Source: Planctomycetota bacterium
GTDB taxonomy: Bacteria; Planctomycetota; Planctomycetia; Pirellulales; Lacipirellulaceae
Direction of reading: 5' to 3'
Length of the DNA: 64,000 nucleotides
Assembly: GCA_013286045.1 (NCBI GenBank)
Contig: JABDGM010000005.1
Coordinates: 1 to 64,000, forward strand
In this document: positions 24,770 to 33,745 of the stretch, in pieces
Layout of the letters: every line of letters begins with the position of its first letter
How positions within the stretch are numbered: position 1 is the stretch's first letter
Made by a program: the position numbers and the translations under genes
The notes under the pieces: model-generated
The model's database searches: none
Told to the model about the DNA's origin: nothing
The model's input: only the letters and a program-made list of their open reading frames with translations

Positions 24770-26956
24770 TTAGTGAACTGCCGGCTCGCCCGTGCTGTTC
24801 TTGATGCTGGCAAGAACAATCCGGATTTGTTCGTAAGTCACTCGACCTTCGAGAGTATCAAAAATCGGGCGTAACCGTTCAACTCCGACGTCGTGAATGG
24901 CCGATTCGACAAGATCGAATTCGGCGCGATTTACCCAGGGCGATACGTCTCGGACCTTTCGATGGCGAATGTACGATTCGAGATAGCCGAAGACGGTGGA
25001 GGCTGCCCGGCCCATGCGTTCTGCAACTTGGTCGACGCTCAATCGCTGGTCGAACAACGGGAACGACTGGACGGCATTCGCGGTCGGCGCTGCCACTGCA
25101 GCTCGCGGCGGCGTTGCGGCGGACGGCTGCAAAGGAGCAACGTCCATCGACAATTGGCGCTCACTGCAATAGGTCACAATGCCATCAATAAATTGCTCGC
25201 CAAAGTCGGCCAGCTTTTGCTGGCCCACGCCGCGGACTTCCAACAAGGCCGGCAACGACGAAGGACGCTGACGGGCCATTTCGCGTAGCGTGGCATCGCC
25301 GAACACAATGTACGCCGGCACCGTGCGCTGCAGTGCAATTTCCCGGCGCAATTGACGTAGTGCATCGAATAACCCTTGGTCGACGCCTTCCCAAGAATCG
25401 GTGACCGATCTGGATGTCGCTGCTCGTGACGCCTTCGCCGGTTGGAGCAACGTCGGCATGAGTTCGCCGCGGAGTAAACGCCGGCCTTCATCCGTTACTT
25501 CAACCGTGTTGTACTCACCCTCCTTACGAAGAAAGCCCTGACTACCAAGCTGCTCGATCCATTGTCGCACGTCCTGACGACGCAAATCGCGAAGCAGTCC
25601 CCACGTGCTCAATTGATTGTGCCCGGCGGCGAGAATCCGCTGATCTTGCGAGCCGACAAGCACTTGCGATACGTAGTCGGCGCCGAATCGCTGCTCGAGG
25701 CGCAACACGCAGGAGAGAATCTTTTGGCCAATTACCAGCGCGTCATCAACGACAGCGAGGCTGCCCACGCACACGTCGCAAGCGTTGCAAGGGCCACGAG
25801 TCCACGATTGGCCGAAGTGCTCGACAAGCATCTTATGGCGGCATGTGACCGCAGTGGCATACGCGTTCATCTTTTCGAGCGACGAGAAAGCAGCGTCTCG
25901 CGCCTCTTCGGGCAGGTCGCCGAGCATTCGCTTCCAGGTCATTAGGTCTCGACCCGAGAACAGCAGCCGGCACTCCGCCTCGACGCCATCGCGACCTGCG
26001 CGGCCGCTTTCCTGTTGATAGTTTTCGAGCGATTTCGGCATTCCTAAATGCACGACGTACCGCACGTTGGATTTGTCGATACCCATACCAAACGCGATCG
26101 TGGCGACGATGGTGTTCGCTCGCTCGGTCAAGAACGCATCTTGATTTCGAATGCGCTCGTCGTCGCTCATCCCGGCGTGATAAGGCAGCGCGGAGTATCC
26201 TAACTCCCGCAAGAGCGTCGTCGTGCGATCAACTTCCGCTCGCGTGATGCAATACACAATGCCGGATTGGTCGCGAAACCGATCGATAACTTCGCACAGT
26301 TGCCCGAGCCCGCGTTCACGACGGGCCACGTGATACTGCAGGTTCGATCGGTGGAAGTCGCCGACGAGAATCTCTGGTTCCTGCAGACCAAGCTGAGTAA
26401 CGATATCGCGTCGAACCTGGTCCGTTGCGGTAGCCGTATACGCATGCACCGCGACATTGGGGAATCGCTCGCGCAACGTCCGCAGCCCCCGATATTCGGG
26501 ACGGAAGTCGTGCCCCCACGCACTGATGCAGTGAGCCTCGTCAATGGCGAAGAAACTCACGTTCTGGTTGGCGAGAAAATCGAGCGTACGCGGCGTCACC
26601 AATCGTTCGGGCGACATGTAGAGGAGTCGCAACTCGCCCGATTCCACCTGCCGCGCTACCTGGCGTTTTTCTTCGCTGCCGTGCGTGCTGTTGACCGCTG
26701 CGGCCGGAACACCGCACGCAACAAGCCCATCCACCTGATCCTTCATCAGCGCCAAGAGAGGCGACACGACGACCGCCACCCCTTCGCGACAAAGGGCCGG
26801 CGCCTGGTAACACAGCGACTTGCCGCCGCCGGTTGGCATCACGACCAAGGAGTCGCGGTTTTCGAGCACGCTTTGAATGGCTTCGCGTTGCAGGGGCAAA
26901 AACGCGTCGAACCCCCAATACTGCTTGAGAACCTGTTGCACAGCATCGGGTTGCAT
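24770..26956 (-). CDS. recQ: ATP-dependent DNA helicase RecQ
   Basis: 728 residues. Superfamily II helicase motifs: Walker A VVMPTGGGKSLCYQ, the DEAHC box (FFAIDEAHCISAWGHDFRPEY), AYTATATDQVR, and motif VI YQQESGRAGRDG. The zinc-binding RQC region has CRHKMLVEHFGQ and CNACDVC, followed by a winged helix, an HRDC domain (about 530-610) and a C-terminal HTH_40-like segment (SVDQVAERMGRAASTVFGYLE). It unwinds DNA in recombination repair and fork restart. It stands alone with about 190 bp to the histidine kinase gene downstream and is complete. Confidence 0.95.
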   Translation of the reverse strand: MQPDAVQQVLKQYWGFDAFLPLQREAIQSVLENRDSLVVMPTGGGKSLCYQAPALCREGVAVVVSPLLALMKDQVDGLVACGVPAAAVNSTHGSEEKRQVARQVESGELRLLYMSPERLVTPRTLDFLANQNVSFFAIDEAHCISAWGHDFRPEYRGLRTLRERFPNVAVHAYTATATDQVRRDIVTQLGLQEPEILVGDFHRSNLQYHVARRERGLGQLCEVIDRFRDQSGIVYCITRAEVDRTTTLLRELGYSALPYHAGMSDDERIRNQDAFLTERANTIVATIAFGMGIDKSNVRYVVHLGMPKSLENYQQESGRAGRDGVEAECRLLFSGRDLMTWKRMLGDLPEEARDAAFSSLEKMNAYATAVTCRHKMLVEHFGQSWTRGPCNACDVCVGSLAVVDDALVIGQKILSCVLRLEQRFGADYVSQVLVGSQDQRILAAGHNQLSTWGLLRDLRRQDVRQWIEQLGSQGFLRKEGEYNTVEVTDEGRRLLRGELMPTLLQPAKASRAATSRSVTDSWEGVDQGLFDALRQLRREIALQRTVPAYIVFGDATLREMARQRPSSLPALLEVRGVGQQKLADFGEQFIDGIVTYCSERQLSMDVAPLQPSAATPPRAAVAAPTANAVQSFPLFDQRLSVDQVAERMGRAASTVFGYLESYIRHRKVRDVSPWVNRAEFDLVESAIHDVGVERLRPIFDTLEGRVTYEQIRIVLASIKNSTGEPAVH

Positions 26957-27214
26957 GGCGGAGCTCGTCGACTATTTCCGTTCGTCTACAATTCGCGGCC
27001 GCAACGTATTTGCGGTCCGTGTTCGATTCTAAGAAACTGCCGCGGGCGGAAGCAATGATCGAATTGCCTCAATTCTACGCGATTTCAGTATCCGATGGCG
27101 CGGGATCGGGGTTTAGTTCATGGTAAAGGGTGAGTGCCGTGCTGGCGCTTCGCCGCCCTAGTATATTTGATGAAGGCACCGCTTGAGCAAAGACTGATTG
27201 CATTCGGAGCAGAC

Positions 27215-28846
27215 ATGTTGAACCGGCAGACTTTTTGGCAGACAACGCTCGCGATTTCGGCGGCGATTTTTCTACCTGGCTCGAATGCTTCCGCCAAGGA
27301 TTACTTTCTCACAATTGGCGGTGGCTACGAAACGTCAGCCAATCAGTTGTCACTCGAGCGCAATGTGATTTTTCAGCAATCAGTTTTAGCTACCCAGCGA
27401 CCGGATCGACCGTCGCACGAGGTGTGGTTCGCCGACGGTAACGATCCGCACCCCGATGTCCAGTGCCGTGACCCGAAGTTCGAAGATAACTGTCCGCTCG
27501 CGCGGCGGTTATTGGCGGAACTTTTGGGCGATGCCGAAACGGTGGACCTCGTTTACCGTAACAATGAAATCCCCAATCTCACCGGGCCTGCCGATCTCAA
27601 ACAAGTGAAGCAGCACTTCGCAGATTTGGCGTCCCAAGTGAAAGCTGGCGATCGGGTGCTTATCTATACGACTGGTCATGGCGGCAAAGCTCGCAGAGCC
27701 GGTCGGGGACGGCGAGAAAATCAGGCGAAAACGAATCCATATAACACGTCGTTTGTCTTCTGGAATAACGAGCCAGTTACGGCCAGTGATTTCAGCGGGT
27801 GGCTCGATCAGTTTCCGAAAGACGTCCAGGTTGTGCTGGTGATGGTGCAGTGTTACGCGGGCGGATTCTCCCACACGATCTTCGAACATGCCGATGCAAA
27901 CGCCGGCTTATCTGACCGTCCGCGGTGTGGCTTCTTTGCTCAGCTTCACGATCGCGGCGCTGCTGGCTGTACGCCCGATGCGGATGAGGCCGACTTTGAA
28001 GAGTACAGCGGCTGCTTCTGGGGTGCGCTGGCCGGCAAAATGCGCGATGGTAAAGTCGTCGTTGATGCCGACTTCGATAAGAACGGCCAGATTTCTTTTG
28101 CCGAAGCCCATGCCTACGCCGTGATTCAAAGCGATACGATCGATGTGCCGGTCCGCACTTCGGAGGCGTTGTTGAAGCAATACAGCAAATTGGGCGACGC
28201 GACGACAAAGGCGAAATCTGCTGCCAAAAAAGACGGCGACGCTGCCGGCAGCGAATCAGAGCTCCTGGCCCTTTCCGGACCGATAAAAACGCTCGCTGCC
28301 GGTTGCCGGCCCGACCAGCGGGCCGTGATCGACCAGCTCGCCACGAAGCTGGATTTGAAGGCTGGCGCAACCGTCGAGGACGTGCAAGCAAAACTGCGGC
28401 AGGCGGAAGATAAACTCGATAGCGCAAATTCAAAATCCAGCACAGCAACGCGGACTCGCCGCAGCGCGCTAAAGGCGGTTCGAAATGAGATCTACGACAA
28501 CTGGCCTGAGCTGCAATCCGAATGGGCGCCGCTCGCCGTCGAGCTGGCGACCGCCCGCGCCGACGAATTCGTGACCCGCGTGCAAAAACTTCCCGACTAC
28601 GCAACCCTCGGGTATGCCAAAAAACGTGAAGAGGAATTGATCAAGGCCTCGATGGAGCTTGAGCGCGATAAAGCGCGGGTCGAGCGGCTGCTTCGCGCGT
28701 GCGAAACTGCCGTGCTGGCCGCCAACTTGGCGAAGGTCGCCAAACCCGAGATCTTGCAGCGGTACGAGGAGTTGCTCCGCATGGAAGAGGAAGGCCTAGC
28801 CGACCCTTCCCACACGACATCGCCCTCAGCCGCCGGTGGCAATTAG
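27215..28846 (+). CDS. Secreted legumain/caspase-fold protein with EF-hand
   Basis: 543 residues from ATG 27215, with GGAG about 5 nt upstream and a clear signal peptide (TTLAISAAIFLPGSNASA); a start at 27134 would bury it. The core resembles peptidase C13 and the caspase clan: the strand DRVLIYTTGHGG with His155 and VVLVMVQCYAGGF with Cys213 form the dyad. A canonical EF-hand loop at 285-296 (DFDKNGQISFAE) suggests Ca2+ binding. The C-terminal 230 residues are helical and Ala/Lys/Glu-rich (coiled-coil-like). It is likely an exported cysteine peptidase or a pseudo-enzyme; the substrate is unknown. No inhibitor or partner gene adjoins it. Confidence 0.75.
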   Translation: MLNRQTFWQTTLAISAAIFLPGSNASAKDYFLTIGGGYETSANQLSLERNVIFQQSVLATQRPDRPSHEVWFADGNDPHPDVQCRDPKFEDNCPLARRLLAELLGDAETVDLVYRNNEIPNLTGPADLKQVKQHFADLASQVKAGDRVLIYTTGHGGKARRAGRGRRENQAKTNPYNTSFVFWNNEPVTASDFSGWLDQFPKDVQVVLVMVQCYAGGFSHTIFEHADANAGLSDRPRCGFFAQLHDRGAAGCTPDADEADFEEYSGCFWGALAGKMRDGKVVVDADFDKNGQISFAEAHAYAVIQSDTIDVPVRTSEALLKQYSKLGDATTKAKSAAKKDGDAAGSESELLALSGPIKTLAAGCRPDQRAVIDQLATKLDLKAGATVEDVQAKLRQAEDKLDSANSKSSTATRTRRSALKAVRNEIYDNWPELQSEWAPLAVELATARADEFVTRVQKLPDYATLGYAKKREEELIKASMELERDKARVERLLRACETAVLAANLAKVAKPEILQRYEELLRMEEEGLADPSHTTSPSAAGGN

Positions 28847-28971
28847 CTTTACGCGATAACGAATTCTCGCCCGTGAGCTTGGCGCTTTTTGGCCACCACC
28901 GTACGCTTTGTTAGATCGCGGCGCACTGTGCGTCGCACTTAGCGAATGTTCATACCGTGGCGGAGTGGCGG

Positions 28972-30465
28972 ATGACGTTTCTCATGGCCCTCGATCAGGG
29001 CACGACCTCATCGCGAGCGATCATCTTTGCCGATTCCGGGGACATCGTTGCCGTCGCGCAGCGCGAGTTCGGGCAGCACTTTCCTCAGCCCGGTTGGGTC
29101 GAACACGACGCCGAGGAAATCTGGACCAGCCAGCGCGACGTCGCTTGCGAAGCGCTGGCGAGCGCGAAGCTGAAGACCGCCGACATCGCGGCGATCGGCA
29201 TTACGAATCAGCGCGAAACGATTGTGATCTGGGATCGGGCGACCGGCAACCCGATCCACCGTGCCATCGTGTGGCAAGATCGCCGCACATCGAACGCCTG
29301 TGACCAATTTCGCGCCGACGGGCGCGAGCCCATGGTTCACCGCAAGACCGGCCTGCTTCTCGACCCGTACTTTAGCGCGACGAAGATTGCTTGGATTCTC
29401 GATCACGTTTCCGGCGCGCGAACGGCGGCCGAGGCTGGAAAACTGGCCTGCGGCACGGTCGATAGCTGGCTCATTTATCGGCTGACGGGTGGCAAAGTGC
29501 ATGTCACGGATGTCTCGAATGCCTCGCGGACGCTGCTGATGAACATCCACGAAGGTGATTGGGACGACGAACTGCTCGCCTGCTTCCAAATTCCCAGGCA
29601 GCTGCTTCCCAGCGTTCGCTCGTCGAGCGAAGTATATGGCGAGGTCGCGACTATCCCCGAACTGAAGGGCGTCCCGATTGCCGGCATTGCGGGCGATCAG
29701 CAGGCCGCGCTGTTCGGGCAGGCGTGCTTCCGAGCTGGCGATGCGAAAAACACCTACGGAACCGGTTGCTTCATGCTGATGAACACCGGCAAGCAGGCGG
29801 TCGACTCAAAGAACAAACTGCTCACCACGATTGCATGGGCCATCGATGGCCAGCGCGAGTATGCACTGGAGGGAGGCGTATTCGTCGGCGGTGCCGTGGT
29901 TTCATGGTTGCGAGATGGCCTCGGCATTATCAAAACGTCAGCAGAAGTCGGGCGGTTGGCAAACAGCGTTCCCGATAGCGGAGGCGTTTACGTTGTGCCC
30001 GCGTTCGCCGGACTGGGTGCACCGCATTGGGACCCTTACGCGCGAGGCACAATCGTCGGAATTACACGCGGCACGACCGCGGCCCACATCGCGCGGGCAG
30101 CCGTGGAAAGCATCGCACTGCAAGTTGCCGATTTAAGCGATGCGATGCGGAAAGACGCGGGCAATGAATTCAACGAGCTTCGCGTCGACGGCGGTGCGAG
30201 CGTGAACGATGGTCTTCTACAGCACCAGGCCGACATCATGCAACTTCCCGTCGTGCGACCTGAGGTTACGGAAACTACGGCCCTTGGTGCTGCCTACCTT
30301 GCTGGATTAGCGACGGACGTTTGGAAAGGTCGCGATGAAATCGCGGGACATTGGAAAATCAATCGGCGGTTCGAACCGAAAATGTCTCGAGATCAAGCTG
30401 ACATGATCCGAGCCCGCTGGGCCGATGCGGTAGAGCGTTCGCGCGGTTGGGCCAAAACAGAATAA
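28972..30465 (+). CDS. glpK: Glycerol kinase
   Basis: 498 residues of the FGGY family: [15 protein letters not shown] at the N-terminus, the family signatures [16 protein letters not shown] and [27 protein letters not shown], and [17 protein letters not shown] near the C-terminus. It phosphorylates glycerol to glycerol 3-phosphate in the cytoplasm. I chose ATG 28972, with GGAG 7-10 nt upstream, over the in-frame GTG at 28957. The glycerol channel gene follows on the same strand, after one intervening gene. No glpD or glpR is in the window. Complete. Confidence 0.93.
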   Translation: MTFLMALDQGTTSSRAIIFADSGDIVAVAQREFGQHFPQPGWVEHDAEEIWTSQRDVACEALASAKLKTADIAAIGITNQRETIVIWDRATGNPIHRAIVWQDRRTSNACDQFRADGREPMVHRKTGLLLDPYFSATKIAWILDHVSGARTAAEAGKLACGTVDSWLIYRLTGGKVHVTDVSNASRTLLMNIHEGDWDDELLACFQIPRQLLPSVRSSSEVYGEVATIPELKGVPIAGIAGDQQAALFGQACFRAGDAKNTYGTGCFMLMNTGKQAVDSKNKLLTTIAWAIDGQREYALEGGVFVGGAVVSWLRDGLGIIKTSAEVGRLANSVPDSGGVYVVPAFAGLGAPHWDPYARGTIVGITRGTTAAHIARAAVESIALQVADLSDAMRKDAGNEFNELRVDGGASVNDGLLQHQADIMQLPVVRPEVTETTALGAAYLAGLATDVWKGRDEIAGHWKINRRFEPKMSRDQADMIRARWADAVERSRGWAKTE

Positions 30466-30563
30466 AATTGCTACTTCTAAGCGAACTATCGAAAATACAG
30501 CGACAGGCCTGGTCGCACGATCGATTTTCAGAAGCCATTTCGTCCTTCAAAGGAGAGTGAGCT

Positions 30564-32309
30564 GTGAATCGTCGGTTAAATCGCGTCGATGCATCGCGGC
30601 TGCGGTTCATTCCGGCACTGCTCGCCACAATCTGTCTACTTAAAGATGGTCAGAGCGTCGCCAGCGCTAAGCAGAACGCGGCGCCGCCCGCAAAAGCAGC
30701 TGTCGACGCGCCGGATTTCGCCAAGAATGTTCGCGTTAAGTTTGCAGGCGCAGATAAGCCGCTGGGTGAGATCGTTCGCCAACGCGCAGCCGACGCGCAA
30801 TTGGCCAATTATCGCGAATTGCGAAAATCGAGCGACGGCACGGTAGACAGCCAGCGCGAGCTCGCTCGCTGGTGCCGCAAGCAACGCCTTCCGGAAGAGG
30901 AGCAGCTTCATTGGCAAATCGTGCTGCGGAGATACCGCGGAGACCAAGAAGCGATCAAGGCCTTAAAACTTAAAAACTATCGAGGAATGCTTTGGACCGC
31001 GGAAGACATCGAAAAGCTTAAACGACAGGAGAAAGAGCTGGACGAAGACTCGAAGACCTGGCTGCCCAAGCTGAGAAAATTAAAGCATTCGATCGAACAC
31101 GGCGGCGAGGAGGAGCGCGCGGCCGCACTTCGTGAACTCAAATCAATCGAGGACCCACGAGCAATACCTTTTCTCGATGAAGCGTTCGGAGTGGAAAGCG
31201 GTGTTGGAATCGGAATTGTAGAGATACTCAGCAAGATGCCTGCAAACGAGGCATCCCCTACCCTCGCGCGGCTGGCCGTTCAGTCTTCCGACCAATATGT
31301 ACGCCAAAAGGCGGCGGAATCTCTTCGAGCGAGCCCGTATGAAACGTATGTCCCCGTTCTTATCGGCCAGTTAGCGGCGCCGATCGAAATGAGTGTCGAC
31401 GTATCCGTGACGCCAGGACGACACAAATGGAAAGAGGTGGAATGGAATGAATACACGGGCGGGCTAGTCGTCGGGATGTACGACAAGTGGCGGCTGCACA
31501 GCGAATATCAAAGAAGCGACGTTTTGTTTTGGGGACTAGAGCAACGTCACAAATCGGGTTATATGCTGACGGAAAATGTGCCTGACCACTTGCGCTACAA
31601 CTACGTGCTGAGTCGCGACAGCGACAACCCCGACAAACCTTACGAGCGCACCGGAAGCATCGAAGATAAACCCGGTACGAAGAAGCCGAAAAAAGGCGAA
31701 TCGATTGCCGATGTTGAGAAACGTGTTAAAGACGAAAACGCCGAGCAGGTAGCGATCAATGAAAAAATTCATGCGGCACTGAACGCGGCGACCGGCGCCA
31801 ATATTCCACCAGGCCAAGGGCCCCACGGACAATTCGAAGAAGTGAAACCCAAACTATGGTGGGATTGGTGGAAAAAGCAGTCGCACACGAACCGCTATTA
31901 TGGCGCCGGAACCAAAGTCTGGACAGAACTCGGCCTATTGCCCATCGAGCAGATCATGGTTGGTGATCGTGTCCTCACGCGCGATCCAAAATCCGGCGAC
32001 GTGTCTTTCCAGCTCGTGCTCGCAACGGGTTCAAAGCCCAAAAGCGCAGCCCGCACTATCGATACCGGTTCGACGACGATCGTGGCGAGTGACGATCAAC
32101 GATTCTCGGTCGGCGGTAAGTGGGTAAAGGCAGTCGAGCTGACCTCAAACGCTAATCTAGATGGATTGACCGAGTCCCACGCAATCAAAAATATCTCAGA
32201 AGGCGACGCGACCGACCAATTTGCGATTGTCATTGCTGATGCACCAGCTTATTTTGTTGGCCAGCAAGGGGTCTTGGTGCACGACGCGACCATTTCGATA
32301 GGTAGATGA
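30564..32309 (+). CDS. Secreted HEAT-repeat protein with degenerate HINT domain
   Basis: 581 residues with an N-terminal signal-like segment. The region about 160-270 has HEAT-like repeats (SIEDPRAIPFLDEAFG, PTLARLAVQSSDQYVRQKAAESL). The C-terminal 140 residues have the HINT (hedgehog/intein) layout of planctomycete proteins: GAGTKVWTELGLLPIEQIMVGDRVL, a middle strand block, and YFVGQQGVLVHD. The catalytic Cys that opens active HINT domains is replaced (YYGAGT instead of CFxAGT), and the block B His is absent (VASDDQRFSV). Self-splicing is therefore unlikely, and it may act as a binding fold. It sits between glpK and glpF on the same strand; any link to glycerol is inference. Confidence 0.75.
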   Translation: MNRRLNRVDASRLRFIPALLATICLLKDGQSVASAKQNAAPPAKAAVDAPDFAKNVRVKFAGADKPLGEIVRQRAADAQLANYRELRKSSDGTVDSQRELARWCRKQRLPEEEQLHWQIVLRRYRGDQEAIKALKLKNYRGMLWTAEDIEKLKRQEKELDEDSKTWLPKLRKLKHSIEHGGEEERAAALRELKSIEDPRAIPFLDEAFGVESGVGIGIVEILSKMPANEASPTLARLAVQSSDQYVRQKAAESLRASPYETYVPVLIGQLAAPIEMSVDVSVTPGRHKWKEVEWNEYTGGLVVGMYDKWRLHSEYQRSDVLFWGLEQRHKSGYMLTENVPDHLRYNYVLSRDSDNPDKPYERTGSIEDKPGTKKPKKGESIADVEKRVKDENAEQVAINEKIHAALNAATGANIPPGQGPHGQFEEVKPKLWWDWWKKQSHTNRYYGAGTKVWTELGLLPIEQIMVGDRVLTRDPKSGDVSFQLVLATGSKPKSAARTIDTGSTTIVASDDQRFSVGGKWVKAVELTSNANLDGLTESHAIKNISEGDATDQFAIVIADAPAYFVGQQGVLVHDATISIGR

Positions 32310-32364
32310 CCGCGAGCTGGTCGCGCCATCTAGTTCGGCGGAAAACCGGAGCTGCCTGCATACG

Positions 32365-33132
32365 ATGCATCTTTATTTGGCGGAATTCGTTGGCACGGCG
32401 CTCTTGGTACTCCTCGGGAATGGCGTCGTAGCCAACGTCCTGCTCCCGGAGACGAAAGGCAACAACGCAGGCTGGATCGTTATTACCTTCGGGTGGGCAA
32501 TGGCCGTGTTCGTCGGCGTGTGGTGCGTCGGCCCGATTAGCGGCGCGCACCTGAATCCGGCAGTGACGCTCGGCCTCGCCATGGCGTCAAAGTTCGCATG
32601 GCACCTGGTGCCGGGATACATCGCCGCTCAGTTGCTAGGTGCAATTATCGGCGCCGTTCTGGTGTTTGCTTTCTATCGTGATCACTACGGCAAAGCTAAT
32701 GACGCCGATGCAAAGCTCGGCACCTTCGCCACCGCGCCGGCGATCCGAAATCCATTCCGCAATCTGTTCAGCGAATCGATCGGCACGTTCGTGCTGGTGT
32801 TCGCCGTTCTGATGTCGGTTGAACCTTCCATAACGCGAAGCGAAATGATCAACCCAGAATCACCCGGTCTAAAAATCGGTCTCGGCACGCTCGGCGCACT
32901 GCCCGTCGGCTTGCTGGTCTTCGCGATCGGACTGTCGCTTGGGGGCACAACGGGTTACGCAATCAACCCTGCACGCGATCTTGGTCCGCGCATCGTCCAC
33001 GCCGTTCTTCCGGTGCCTGGCAAGCGAGACAGCGATTGGGGATATGCCTGGGTGCCGGTCGTAGGTCCGTTTGTGGGCACGGTACTGGCGTTCCTGTTGA
33101 ACCTAGTCTGCAACGCTGACGTTAAGTTTTGA
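32365..33132 (+). CDS. glpF: Glycerol uptake facilitator
   Basis: 255 residues, a MIP channel of the aquaglyceroporin type: GAHLNPAVTLGLA and GYAINPARDLGPR. The Arg after the second NPA, followed by Asp, is the glycerol-facilitator signature. About six membrane helices plus two half-helices, with the extended loops typical of GlpF. It allows glycerol to diffuse into the cell, where GlpK traps it. It starts 56 nt after the HINT protein gene. Complete and of normal length. Confidence 0.93.
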   Translation: MHLYLAEFVGTALLVLLGNGVVANVLLPETKGNNAGWIVITFGWAMAVFVGVWCVGPISGAHLNPAVTLGLAMASKFAWHLVPGYIAAQLLGAIIGAVLVFAFYRDHYGKANDADAKLGTFATAPAIRNPFRNLFSESIGTFVLVFAVLMSVEPSITRSEMINPESPGLKIGLGTLGALPVGLLVFAIGLSLGGTTGYAINPARDLGPRIVHAVLPVPGKRDSDWGYAWVPVVGPFVGTVLAFLLNLVCNADVKF

Positions 33133-33181
33133 TCGGAATCCACCCTCGCGTAACTTGCGTTGCATCGCAGTTTTCGAGCGA

Positions 33182-33460
33182 TTAGCTGTCCCGAAACTTA
33201 TCGGATTGCCATCCGCTCAGGCTGGACCGTTCCATCAGCTCCGCGAACCGCGCTTCCGCCTTGCGGAGCACGAGATCGCGATCGGTGGATCCCTTTATCT
33301 CGGCAGTCCACCATTCGTGAAGCTCATGCCGGCTGCTGAAATCGCTGATCCCGCGGATCAGGGCGTCGGCATCGGGCCCGTACGTCTCGATCTTATGGAC
33401 AAGAATATCGGTTAGTGGATGATCGCCTGGTTTGCCGCTCGCCATGATCCGCTCTCCCAT
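33182..33460 (-). CDS. Small hypothetical protein
   Basis: 92 residues, soluble, mixed alpha and charged (PLTDILVHKIETYGPDADALIRGI, LVLRKAEARFAELMERS). No known domain is recognised. ATG 33445, with GGGAG about 9 nt upstream, is an alternative start. It is convergent with glpF and ends 50 nt from it. Confidence 0.6.
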   Translation of the reverse strand: MGERIMASGKPGDHPLTDILVHKIETYGPDADALIRGISDFSSRHELHEWWTAEIKGSTDRDLVLRKAEARFAELMERSSLSGWQSDKFRDS

Positions 33461-33745
33461 CGCGTCTCAACCTTTGTTGCCCATCCTATCGGGTCTTCTG
33501 CGATTATACCGCGCCGCGGCGAGGACTTGCATAGTAGCCCGCTCGCCACCATGTATGGAACATGGCTGCGGAGGTGCAGTTGTTGTGCCCAACAATGACA
33601 GTGCGACGGACTTCGGCTACAATTGAATCGGACGGTCGGCCGCGAAAGAACCAGGTGGTTTCAGCGGCCAGATTCGTGAATCGGCGTCACGCTCGCCGCT
33701 CTTTAGGGCGAAAGTCGACAACTACCCCCACCTGCGTGCGCGTCA

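Noticed and set aside
27792-28604. Long minus-strand frame over the legumain-like gene.
   Set aside because: Composition is Arg/Ser-rich without motifs; the plus-strand frame has signal peptide and catalytic dyad.
30564-32309. HINT protein as an active intein.
   Set aside because: The initiating Cys and block B His are missing, and no host exteins are interrupted.
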